Shown piece by piece: positions 1 through 6,049 of a DNA stretch of 7,367 nucleotides. Each line of letters opens with the position of its first letter. Within the stretch, counting starts at the first letter, position 1. A program made the position numbers and the translations under genes. The DNA comes from Anaerolineales bacterium. GTDB lineage: Bacteria > Chloroflexota > Anaerolineae > Anaerolineales > UBA4823. The stretch lies in assembly GCA_020853835.1 (NCBI GenBank), contig JADYYC010000375.1, forward strand, positions 1-7,367, written 5' to 3'. Under the pieces are notes generated by a model. It was given only the letters and a program-made list of their open reading frames with translations. It had not been told where the DNA came from and did not search any database.

Positions 1-1
1 C

Positions 2-2536
2 CTGAAGCGCGACCGCGCCTTTGGCATGTTGATCGTGTTTGGCACGCTCGTCCTGCCGCAGCTCGCCGCCTTCCCGGTGAGGCTGATGGGCTGGAAGATC
101 CCCACCAACGCCTCGGACGTGATGGCGCTCACCGGTCAGGACATCCTCCACGTCGCGGCCTTCCTGGTCCCGTTGTTCATCGTCTCGGTCGTGATCGGGC
201 TGCTCTGGAACGCGCGGCTGTGGCTCGTCAACGCCGCTATATGGTACGGGCTGTTCACGATCTTCTACACCTCGATGTTCACAAACGGGGCGGGCTTTTT
301 CACCGGCCTGGTGGGGTCGCTCGGTTACTGGCTGGAGCAGCAGGGGGTGCAGCGCGGCTCGCAGCCCCCCTATTATTACGCCCTGATCCAGGTGCCGGTC
401 TATGAATACCTGCCCATGCTCGGCACCTGGCTTGCGTTTGGGATCGCGATCTGGGACTGGGTCACCGGCGCCAGGCGCGGGCGTCAAGCTCAGCCAGACG
501 AGGAGGCGGTACAGCTCGCCTTCCTTGAAGAATCCGGCGAGCGCGGCGAAGCCCTCGGGACGGAGGCGGACGATGAGCGCCGTTACGAGCCAGCCCCTGT
601 CTTCCCGCTCTTTGGTTTCTGGGCCGTCACCAGCCTGGCCGCGTTCTCGGTGGCGGGCGAAAAGATGCCCTGGCTCACCGTGCACATCACGCTGCCGGCC
701 ATCCTGTGCAGCGCCTGGGCGCTCGGGCGCCTGGTCGAGGCGACCGATTGGGGCGTGCTGCGCCGCCGCCTGGGCTGGTTGGCGCTGCTGCTCCTGCCGG
801 TCTTCCTGGTGAGCGCGTTTGCGGCGCTCGGCTCTCTTCTGGGTGATCACCCGCCCTTCCAGGGCAAGGAGCTGGCGCAGCTCCAGGCCACCAGCCAGTT
901 CCTGCTCAGCCTGGCGGCGGCCGTGGCGAGCGGCGCGGGCGCTATCTACCTCGTCCGTTCCTGGCCGGGGGCGGATTTTGCGCGCCTGACGCTGCTCTCG
1001 TTTTTTGCGCTGCTGGGCGTCACCACGGCCCGCGCCGCGATCCAGGCCAACTTCTACGCCTATGACGACGCCAACGAACTGCTGGTCTATGCCCACTCCG
1101 CTCCGGGGGTCAAGGTGGCCCTGAGCCAGATCGAAGAGATCTCCCGCCGCACCACGGATGGGCTGGGGATCAAAGTGGCTTATGACAACGAAACCTCCTA
1201 TCCCTACTGGTGGTACCTGCGCAGCTATCCGAACGCGGTCTATTTCGGCGCCAACCCCTCGCGCTCGCTGCGCGACGTCCCGATCATCCTCGTGGGAGAC
1301 GCCAATTACGGGAAGATCGACCCGGTGGTGGCGAACCTGTACGATCAGTTCGACTACATCCGGCTGTGGTGGCCCAACCAGGACTATTACGACCTGAGCT
1401 GGGCCAGGGTGCGCGGCGCCCTCGCCAACCCGGCCATGCGCCAGGCGCTGTTCGAGATCTGGCTCAACCGCGATTACACCGCCTATGGCAAGGCGCTGGG
1501 GCGGGACATGAGCCTGGCCAACTGGTCGCCGGCGGCCCGCATGCGGCTTTACATCCGCAAGGACATCACCTCCGAGCTGTGGAATTACGGCTCCACGCCG
1601 GCGGCGGTCGAACCGGTCAGCGACCCCTTCGAGGGCAAGTACATCCAGATCCCGGCCGCGGCGATCTATGGAAGCCAGGGCGGCGCGGCGGGGCAGTTCC
1701 TGCGCCCGCGCGACGTGGCGAGCGCCCCCGACGGCTCGATTTACGTCGTGGATACCGACAACAACCGCGTCCAGCGCCTCGCCGCAGACGGCAGCGTGCT
1801 GCAGACGTGGGGCGTGTTTGGCGACGTGACGATGGGCGCCGCCCCCGGCGGGACTTTCAACCAGCCCTGGGGGATCGCGGTCTCCCCCGACGGCGGGGCG
1901 GTGTACGTGGCGGACACCTGGAACCACCGGATCCAGAAGTTCTCGGCTACGGGCGAGTTCCTGCAAATGTGGGGCTATTTCGGCCAGGCGGAGCAGCCCG
2001 AGGCGATGTGGGGCCCGCGCGACGTGGCGGTGGACCGGGAGGGGAACGTCTACGTCACCGACACGGGCAACAAGCGCGTGGTGATCTTCGACTCAAACGG
2101 CGCATACCTGAACCAGCTTGGCGAGGCCGGCATGGCGCCGGGGCAGCTCGACGAGCCGGTTGGGGTGGCGTTGGACGGGAACGGCGTAGTTTACGTCGCG
2201 GATACCTGGAACCAGCGCGTGCAGACCTTCCAGTTGATGGAAGACGGCGCTTACAAGCCGGGGCGCTCCTGGGCGGTGCCGGCCTGGTACGGGCAGTCGC
2301 TCGACAACAAGCCCTACATCGCCGTCGATGCGCAGGGCAGCGTCTACGTGAGCGACCCCGAGGGCTACCGGGTGCTCAAGTTCGACGGCGCGGGACAGCC
2401 GCTCCTGGCTTTTGGCGACTTTGGCACGGGCAGCGCCCAGTTTGGCATGCCGGTCGGGCTTTCGATTACGCCGGACGGCGGCATCTGGGTGGCGGACGCG
2501 GGCAACAGCCGCGTGATGCTGTTCACGCTTCCGTGA
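2..2536 (+). CDS. Agl23/TIGR03663-like polytopic membrane protein with C-terminal NHL beta-propeller (5' partial)
   Basis: The reading frame is open to the window edge, so the true start lies upstream; the first internal Met is at position 26, and residue numbers count from it. Residues 1-340 are mostly hydrophobic, with likely membrane segments near 42-61, 66-86, 128-146, 213-236, 249-271, 289-311 and 320-340. A charged hydrophilic loop lies at about 149-190. The motifs QPPYYYALIQVPVYEYLP (113-130) and GEKMPWL (211-217) resemble the TIGR03663/Agl23 family, GT-C-like membrane proteins linked to glycan or lipid-linked sugar handling. Residues 341-540 form an aromatic-rich, probably extracytoplasmic domain. 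Residues 549-836 contain six NHL repeats (for example VYVADTWNHRIQKF at 627-640), enough for a six-bladed propeller. The frame ends at TGA 2534-2536, 38 bp from the convergent rarD. The NHL part is certain. The family name for the membrane part is from memory of motifs, and the catalytic N-terminal region is missing, so enzymatic activity cannot be judged. Confidence 0.8.
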   Translation: MKRDRAFGMLIVFGTLVLPQLAAFPVRLMGWKIPTNASDVMALTGQDILHVAAFLVPLFIVSVVIGLLWNARLWLVNAAIWYGLFTIFYTSMFTNGAGFFTGLVGSLGYWLEQQGVQRGSQPPYYYALIQVPVYEYLPMLGTWLAFGIAIWDWVTGARRGRQAQPDEEAVQLAFLEESGERGEALGTEADDERRYEPAPVFPLFGFWAVTSLAAFSVAGEKMPWLTVHITLPAILCSAWALGRLVEATDWGVLRRRLGWLALLLLPVFLVSAFAALGSLLGDHPPFQGKELAQLQATSQFLLSLAAAVASGAGAIYLVRSWPGADFARLTLLSFFALLGVTTARAAIQANFYAYDDANELLVYAHSAPGVKVALSQIEEISRRTTDGLGIKVAYDNETSYPYWWYLRSYPNAVYFGANPSRSLRDVPIILVGDANYGKIDPVVANLYDQFDYIRLWWPNQDYYDLSWARVRGALANPAMRQALFEIWLNRDYTAYGKALGRDMSLANWSPAARMRLYIRKDITSELWNYGSTPAAVEPVSDPFEGKYIQIPAAAIYGSQGGAAGQFLRPRDVASAPDGSIYVVDTDNNRVQRLAADGSVLQTWGVFGDVTMGAAPGGTFNQPWGIAVSPDGGAVYVADTWNHRIQKFSATGEFLQMWGYFGQAEQPEAMWGPRDVAVDREGNVYVTDTGNKRVVIFDSNGAYLNQLGEAGMAPGQLDEPVGVALDGNGVVYVADTWNQRVQTFQLMEDGAYKPGRSWAVPAWYGQSLDNKPYIAVDAQGSVYVSDPEGYRVLKFDGAGQPLLAFGDFGTGSAQFGMPVGLSITPDGGIWVADAGNSRVMLFTLP

Positions 2537-2570
2537 GAAGGCTCGAATTGAACTGACCCGAAGGTTTTGG

Positions 2571-2607
2571 CTGGTCAGGCAAGGGCTTTGTGCCTGCGCC
2601 TGACCAG
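2571..2607. terminator. Inverted repeat at convergent gene ends, possible bidirectional terminator
   Basis: CTGGTCAGGC (2571-2580) and GCCTGACCAG (2598-2607) are perfect 10-bp complementary arms around a 17-nt loop. The left arm starts 34 bp after the stop of the NHL protein, and the structure overlaps the last codons of rarD. No T-run follows on either strand, so intrinsic termination is only a possibility. The convergent layout is what makes it plausible. Confidence 0.35.
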
Positions 2608-3456
2608 ATAGCCCTCGGCGGACAGGAGCGCCAGGGCGAGCCAGACGATAATGAAGCCCACCAGGTCGGTGGCGGTGAAGGGTTCGTGATATAACAGCAC
2701 GCCGATTAAGAACTGCTGCGTGGGGGCGATGTACTGCAGCAAGCCCAACATGTAAAGGTCGATCTGTTTTGCCGCCGAACCGAACAGCAGCAGCGGGATG
2801 GCGGTCACCGGCCCGGTCATGGCGAGCAGGAACAGCGTGAGCGGGCTGGCGTGTCCAAACGCGCCCTGTCCGTTGGCGTGCAGAAACAACAGGTAGGCCA
2901 GGCTGGGGATGAGCAGCATGCCCGTTTCAATCGAGAGGCCGTAGAACGAGCCCAGCGGGGCGGTCTTTTTCGCCAGCCCGTACAGCCCGAAGGTCAGCGC
3001 CAGCGCCAGCGAGATCCAGGGCGGCTGTCCGTAGCTCAGGGTCAGGTACAGGACGCCCGCCGCCGCCAGGCCTATGGGGAGCCACTGCGCCGGTCGCAGC
3101 CGTTCGCGCAGGAAGATCACCCCCAGCAGCACGCTGACGAGCGGGTTGATGTAATAGCCCAGGCTGGTCTCGATGATGTAGTCGGCGTTCACAGCCCAGA
3201 CGTAGATGAGCCAGTTGACCGAGAGAAGGATCGAGGCGATCAGGAAGGCGAAGAGGAACCGGGCGCCCTTGATCGATGCGAGCAGGGTCTTCCACTGCCG
3301 GCGCGCGCTGAGCAGGATCACCAGCAGCAGAAACGACCAGATGACGCGGTTGGCGACGATCTGCAGCGCGGGCACTTCTTCGATGAGCTTGAAAAAGATC
3401 GGGAAGAAGCCCCAGATCATGTAGGCGATGATGCCGTGAAGGATGCCTTTATTCAT
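2575..3456 (-). CDS. rarD: RarD-type EamA/DMT-family permease
   Basis: This is a 293-residue inner-membrane protein with about ten predicted membrane helices in two EamA halves, the usual RarD length and layout. Family-typical stretches include the N-terminus MNKGILHGIIAYMIWGFFPI, NWLIYVWAVNADYIIETSLG (81-100) followed by YYINPL, the LRERL turn at 116-120, and LGLLQYIAPTQQFLIGV (237-253). RarD belongs to the drug/metabolite transporter superfamily. Its substrate is not established (the name comes from chloramphenicol sensitivity), so no substrate is assigned. The start at 3456 is chosen because it gives the expected RarD N-terminus, although no clear Shine-Dalgarno sequence precedes it. A TATGAT box on the minus strand at 3500-3505 could serve as its -10. 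The gene converges with the NHL protein and faces away from the repeat-rich spacer. Confidence 0.9.
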   Translation of the reverse strand: MNKGILHGIIAYMIWGFFPIFFKLIEEVPALQIVANRVIWSFLLLVILLSARRQWKTLLASIKGARFLFAFLIASILLSVNWLIYVWAVNADYIIETSLGYYINPLVSVLLGVIFLRERLRPAQWLPIGLAAAGVLYLTLSYGQPPWISLALALTFGLYGLAKKTAPLGSFYGLSIETGMLLIPSLAYLLFLHANGQGAFGHASPLTLFLLAMTGPVTAIPLLLFGSAAKQIDLYMLGLLQYIAPTQQFLIGVLLYHEPFTATDLVGFIIVWLALALLSAEGYLVRRRHKALA

Positions 3457-3480
3457 AGCGTGTGACCAGCCGGAGGAAGG

Positions 3481-3505
3481 ATTGCGCGCAATTCACGCAA
3501 TCATA
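3481..3505 (-). promoter_or_regulatory. Possible rarD promoter -10 with overlapping 12-bp palindrome
   Basis: On the minus strand, TATGAT lies at 3505-3500, about 45 bp from the rarD start codon. Just downstream, where transcription would begin, is the perfect palindrome ATTGCGCGCAAT (3481-3492). No good -35 hexamer is visible. The position suits an operator, but this is inference from spacing only. Confidence 0.3.
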
Positions 3506-3521
3506 ACAGAAAAAGACCGCC

Positions 3522-3565
3522 GCGCGCCCTCTGTCCCACCGGGATAGGGGTGAGGGCAAGCGCGC
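3522..3565. repeat. Hairpin-forming repeat with GCCCTC/GAGGGC arms
   Basis: GCCCTC (3526-3531) pairs with GAGGGC (3552-3557), with an inner TCCC/GGGA pair around ACC and outer GCGCG/CGCGC flanks (3522-3526 and 3561-3565). The edges of the module (CCCTCT at the left, GGTGAGGGC at the right) also occur in the palindromic element at 3804-3839, so the two look like variants of one dispersed repeat family. Confidence 0.55.
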
Positions 3566-3619
3566 CGAAACCCCTCTTTTGGACACGGATTTCCACAGAT
3601 TCACACAGATCGAGCTGTC

Positions 3620-3652
3620 AGACTTCCGAAGTCTCCCAGACTTCGGAAGTCT
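3620..3652. repeat. 15-bp perfect inverted repeat
   Basis: AGACTTCCGAAGTCT (3620-3634) and AGACTTCGGAAGTCT (3638-3652) are exact reverse complements separated by CCC. Each arm is itself palindromic except at its central base, so the DNA could form one long hairpin or two small ones. No T-run follows. It lies in the gene-free spacer. Confidence 0.75.
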
Positions 3653-3665
3653 TCATCCCCGTTCA

Positions 3666-3683
3666 AACCGCCGCCAGGCGGTT
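3666..3683. repeat. Small hairpin with 7-bp arms
   Basis: AACCGCC (3666-3672) and GGCGGTT (3677-3683) are exact complementary arms around a GCCA loop. It sits 14 bp after the 15-bp inverted repeat and adds to the run of structured modules in this spacer. No function can be assigned. Confidence 0.55.
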
Positions 3684-3722
3684 AGAAATCTTGGCTGGGC
3701 TGCTCAGGATTTCTCCTCGCTG

Positions 3723-3794
3723 CGCTCGTCGAAATGACGGGAGGGAGAACGCTCGTCGAAATGACGAGAGGAAGGTGCGCTCGTCGAAATGACG
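3723..3794. repeat. Three direct copies of a 17-bp unit, period 27-28 bp
   Basis: CGCTCGTCGAAATGACG occurs identically at 3723-3739, 3750-3766 and 3778-3794. The 10- to 11-bp spacers are purine-rich and differ from each other. A related partial unit, CTCGCTGCG (3716-3724), precedes the first copy. The units are too few, and the spacers too short, for a CRISPR array. They look like a small tandem cluster of a dispersed intergenic repeat. Confidence 0.75.
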
Positions 3795-3803
3795 GCGCGA
3801 AAG

Positions 3804-3827
3804 CCCTCTCCCGCTTGCGGGAGAGGG
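3804..3827. repeat. 24-bp palindromic REP-like element, possible terminator of the pentapeptide gene
   Basis: CCCTCTCCCGC (3804-3814) and GCGGGAGAGGG (3817-3827) are exact 11-bp arms with TT between them. The tail GTGAGGGC (3832-3839) repeats the right edge of the module at 3522-3565. Read on the minus strand, the hairpin lies about 40 bp past the pentapeptide stop codon and is followed only by CTTTCG, so termination is possible but the U-tract is weak. The sequence style matches REP-like elements common in GC-rich genomes. Confidence 0.6.
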
Positions 3828-3868
3828 TGGGGTGAGGGCCTAAAACCACCCTCCCCGCGGCAAGGCGA

Positions 3869-4345
3869 TCAGCCTTCGGACTTGTTTTGCAACTGCTCGT
3901 AGATTTCGACCGGGAGCCCCTTGGCCCCCTCGATGTTGGCGTAGACCAGGTTGGCGTCTTTGAGGTTGGTGTGCCAGAGGTTGGCGCGGTTGAGCACCGC
4001 CCCGCGCAGGTTGGCGCTGCGCAGGTCGGCCTCGCGCAAGTCGGCTTCGGTGAGGTCGGCGGCGCGCAGATCGGCGCCCACCAGGTTGGCGCGCTGCAAG
4101 TTGGCGCCCTGGAGGTTGACCTCGCTCAGGTCGGCGTACTGCAGGTCGGCGTCTTCGAGCACGGCCTTCTCGAGGTTGGCCTGGCACAGGTTGGCTTTTT
4201 CCAGGTTCGATAATTTCAGGTTGGCGAGCGCCAGGAACAGGCCGCGCATGTCCTGCCCGGCAAGGTCAACGCCCTGCAGGACAAGCCCTTTGGCGGAGTT
4301 CAATGCAATCAAATAGATCAATTGCGTGCGGTCCAGATCGGCCAT
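3869..4345 (-). CDS. Pentapeptide-repeat protein
   Basis: This is a 158-residue protein. After a short N-terminal segment (1-24), it runs through 23 uninterrupted pentapeptides at residues 25-139 with the A(D/N)LXX signature, for example YADLS, GANLQ, RANLV, GADLR and EADLR. A 19-residue tail (140-158) follows. Such repeats fold as a right-handed quadrilateral beta-helix. Some family members (Qnr, MfpA) mimic DNA and bind gyrase, but most have no known role, and none is assigned here. By count there are about 22 acidic and 15 basic residues, a mild negative charge. No signal peptide or membrane segment is seen, so it is probably cytoplasmic. The start at 4345 is supported by GGGAGGG at 4350-4356, with 4 bases between it and the ATG. 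It has its own promoter and is separated from the upstream aldolase gene by a hairpin. At DNA level the repeats appear as a 15-bp periodicity of CAGGTYGGC on the plus strand. Confidence 0.9.
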   Translation of the reverse strand: MADLDRTQLIYLIALNSAKGLVLQGVDLAGQDMRGLFLALANLKLSNLEKANLCQANLEKAVLEDADLQYADLSEVNLQGANLQRANLVGADLRAADLTEADLREADLRSANLRGAVLNRANLWHTNLKDANLVYANIEGAKGLPVEIYEQLQNKSEG

Positions 4346-4361
4346 CTTTCCCTCCCGGAAG

Positions 4362-4371
4362 CGGTTAACCG
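4362..4371. repeat. 10-bp palindrome in the pentapeptide gene leader
   Basis: CGGTTAACCG is a perfect palindrome between the predicted promoter and the ribosome binding site of the pentapeptide gene. It is flanked by AAG on the left and GCTT on the right, which extend the symmetry imperfectly. It could be an operator or a small leader hairpin. There is no direct evidence for either. Confidence 0.3.
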
Positions 4372-4411
4372 GCTTGAAACGTGCGAGCCTTCAAGCGTTC
4401 AAGGTATTCAC

Positions 4412-4440
4412 ATTATAAGCGAAATGGAGAAAAGCGGCAA
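4412..4440 (-). promoter_or_regulatory. Sigma-70-type promoter of the pentapeptide gene
   Basis: Read on the minus strand, TTGCCG (4440-4435) is followed after exactly 17 bp by a perfect TATAAT (4417-4412). Transcription would begin near 4405, giving a leader of about 60 nt before the ATG at 4345. The -35 box begins only 4 bp after the terminator hairpin of the upstream aldolase gene. Confidence 0.75.
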
Positions 4441-4444
4441 AGCG

Positions 4445-4477
4445 GCGGCAGCCCTCCATGGGGTGGAGGGCTGCCGC
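4445..4477 (-). terminator. Hairpin terminator of the aldolase gene
   Basis: GCGGCAGCCCTCC (4445-4457) and GGAGGGCTGCCGC (4465-4477) are exact 13-bp arms. An extra A-T pair closes a TGGGG loop. It lies 8 bp past the TAG stop of the aldolase on the minus strand. The downstream minus-strand sequence has only broken T stretches (CTTT, then CTTTT) rather than a clean U-tract, so termination could be partial. Confidence 0.7.
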
Positions 4478-4485
4478 ATAAGGGG

Positions 4486-5907
4486 CTAATCCGCCAGGTC
4501 GGAGACTTCGCCCGCCTCGACCTCTTTGCCGAGGTAGAACTTGAGGTCAGGCTCGACCATGGTCTTGTGGACGGTCTGCTCCACGTATTTGCGCGTGCCC
4601 GCCTGCCCGAGCAGGTGGAACAGCCTGGAGAACTGCTCCTCCCAGGCCTGGTTGATCGCGTCTTTATTGGCCTGGGGCATGTTCCAGGTCTGCTTTTTGA
4701 AGGGGCCGACAGCGTTCTTGCGCGTCTTGTAGTAGAACTGCTCGTCGGTCACGCCCGGCTTGCGCTCGGAGGCGAACTTCTCGTCCAGGAAGGTGTACAT
4801 ATCCCGGCGCAGCTCGTCCGGCAGGCGGTCGAAGAGCATGTTCTGGAAATTGGTCGCCAGATGCACTTCGACGGCTTCGTTCTCGACGAACTTGCCAAAG
4901 GCCTCTTCGGGCAGGGTGGAGGCGCCGTGCTGGACCGCGCCGCCGAGGCCGTATTCCAGGCGCGAGATCTCGCTCAGATGGCGCAGGGTGTCGAAATCGA
5001 CGCTCACTTTGGCAATCGAGCCGTCGGGCAGCACCACCCCGCCGTGCGAGGTGCCAGTCTGGATGCTGATCTTGCTGATGCCCTCCACGCCGGGGGCGTC
5101 CTTTGCCAGGTGGGCGTTGAAGCCGTCCATGTAGCCGCGCAGCTCTTCGGGGGTCGAGTTCTGCCCGCCGACTTCGCCGATCTCGCCGCCGATGGAAACG
5201 GCGACCCCTTGCGGCTCATGAGAGCGGATGTAGGCCGTGAACATCGCCGAGAGGCTGGTGTTGAGCGCCTGCTGTTCGGGGATGGTGGGTTTCTCCAGAT
5301 CGACCAGCGTGGAGGTGTCAATGTCGATGTTGAAGAAGCCCGCGGCGAGCGCTTCGTCGATCAGGTCTCGTATGGCTTGCAGCTCGGTTTCGGGGTCGGC
5401 GGCGAAGCGCTTGGCAGACACCTGGAAGTGGTCTCCCTGGACGAAGACGGGGCCGGAATAACCCTCGGCGATCGCCGCCGCGAGCACGCTGGTGACGTAC
5501 TCGGAGGGGCGCTGGTCGGTGTAGCCCATCTCAGAGCGGGCGATCTCGAAGATGATCGCGGCCGCGTCGATGGCGAGGGCGGCGCGGAAGACCGCCCGGG
5601 CCGAATCAAAGGCCAGGGCGCGCAGGTTCATCGCCGGGACGGTGAAGTTGAACGGGACTTCGCCGCGGCCGCGCGCCATGTACAGCCCGTTGATCGAGGC
5701 GGGGTAAATGCCCGAAGCCTGGGCGATCTTACGCACCAGGTAGCGCGCCAGGCCCTGGCGCGCCCCGCTCTCCAGGGCGGATACTTCCGCCAGGCGGTGG
5801 ATTGTCGCCCGCAGGTGCGCCGCGTCGCGCACTTCGAGCTTGCCGTCCTTCAGGCTGACGCTGCCGTCGGTCAGCGCCAGGAGGTCTGGTAACAGAGGAT
5901 GGTTCAT
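4486..5907 (-). CDS. Divergent class II (zinc) aldolase-family protein
   Basis: This 473-residue cytoplasmic protein looks like a metal-dependent class II fructose-bisphosphate/ketose-bisphosphate aldolase. Recognisable motifs in family order are VFVQGDHFQ (154-162), with Asp159-His160 matching the catalytic Asp and zinc-binding His; FNIDIDTSTL (192-201); GGEIGEVGG (240-248), with Glu242; GTSHGG (285-290), with His288; and VQHGAST (325-331), with His327. These are plausible counterparts of the E. coli Fba ligands. The usual late NIDTD substrate-binding motif appears to be replaced by VHLATNFQN (348-356). At 473 residues it is much longer than the usual 280-360, with an N-terminal extension of roughly 80 residues and a long C-terminal part. 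The start at 5907 has GAAGGAG 10 bp upstream. It reads from an extended -10 promoter and ends at a hairpin. Substrate is unassigned: fructose 1,6-bisphosphate is possible, but another ketose phosphate is equally open. Confidence 0.75.
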   Translation of the reverse strand: MNHPLLPDLLALTDGSVSLKDGKLEVRDAAHLRATIHRLAEVSALESGARQGLARYLVRKIAQASGIYPASINGLYMARGRGEVPFNFTVPAMNLRALAFDSARAVFRAALAIDAAAIIFEIARSEMGYTDQRPSEYVTSVLAAAIAEGYSGPVFVQGDHFQVSAKRFAADPETELQAIRDLIDEALAAGFFNIDIDTSTLVDLEKPTIPEQQALNTSLSAMFTAYIRSHEPQGVAVSIGGEIGEVGGQNSTPEELRGYMDGFNAHLAKDAPGVEGISKISIQTGTSHGGVVLPDGSIAKVSVDFDTLRHLSEISRLEYGLGGAVQHGASTLPEEAFGKFVENEAVEVHLATNFQNMLFDRLPDELRRDMYTFLDEKFASERKPGVTDEQFYYKTRKNAVGPFKKQTWNMPQANKDAINQAWEEQFSRLFHLLGQAGTRKYVEQTVHKTMVEPDLKFYLGKEVEAGEVSDLAD

Positions 5908-5967
5908 TTTATTTGTACTCCTTCAATAGGAAGATAATCACGTATCGCGAGAACCGCTAACCTGCAG

Positions 5968-5976
5968 ATTATATCA
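5968..5976 (-). promoter_or_regulatory. Extended -10 promoter of the aldolase gene
   Basis: On the minus strand the sequence TGATATAAT (5976-5968) gives a perfect TATAAT preceded by the TGN extension. No good -35 hexamer lies 16-18 bp upstream, as is usual for extended -10 promoters. The leader to the ATG at 5907 would be about 55 nt. Confidence 0.55.
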
Positions 5977-6049
5977 TCAGTCGCCCCATCGGCGGCGCGA
6001 CCAACGCGGCGTTTAATCGTATACTGATATGAGGTTTTTTCACCGCCGG

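Larger units (their letters stand above)
3457..3868. other. Gene-free spacer packed with short repeats and hairpins
   Basis: No convincing gene is seen in these 412 bases; the only open frame (3550-3792, +) translates the repeats themselves. From right to left on the map, the spacer must hold the 3' end signals of the pentapeptide gene and then the rarD promoter. Between them lie several distinct repeat types, listed separately, and a GGACACGGATTTCCACAGAT stretch (3580-3599) followed by a related TCACACAGAT. Such modular stretches resemble dispersed intergenic repeats of environmental bacterial genomes. Confidence 0.7.

Noticed and set aside
1210..2556. A 448-codon open frame overlapping the NHL protein on the same strand
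   Set aside because: Its translation is rich in Arg, Gly and Pro and low in complexity, typical of an out-of-frame reading of GC-rich DNA. The overlapping frame shows clear NHL repeats.
3550..3792. An 80-codon open frame in the repeat-rich spacer
   Set aside because: It mainly translates the hairpins and the 17-bp direct repeats and has no ribosome binding site. The repeats explain the sequence better.
3723..3794. A CRISPR array at the triple 17-bp repeat
   Set aside because: There are only three units, the repeats are shorter than normal, the spacers are 10-11 bp, and no cas gene is in the window.
3947..4230. A minisatellite of CAGGTTGGC/CAGGTCGGC units every 15 bp
   Set aside because: The periodicity is the reverse complement of pentapeptide codons in the minus-strand gene and needs no separate explanation.
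4381..5892. A 503-codon open frame on the plus strand opposite the aldolase
   Set aside because: It is a GC-rich antisense shadow without recognisable motifs. The minus strand carries ordered class II aldolase motifs, a ribosome binding site, a promoter and a terminator.
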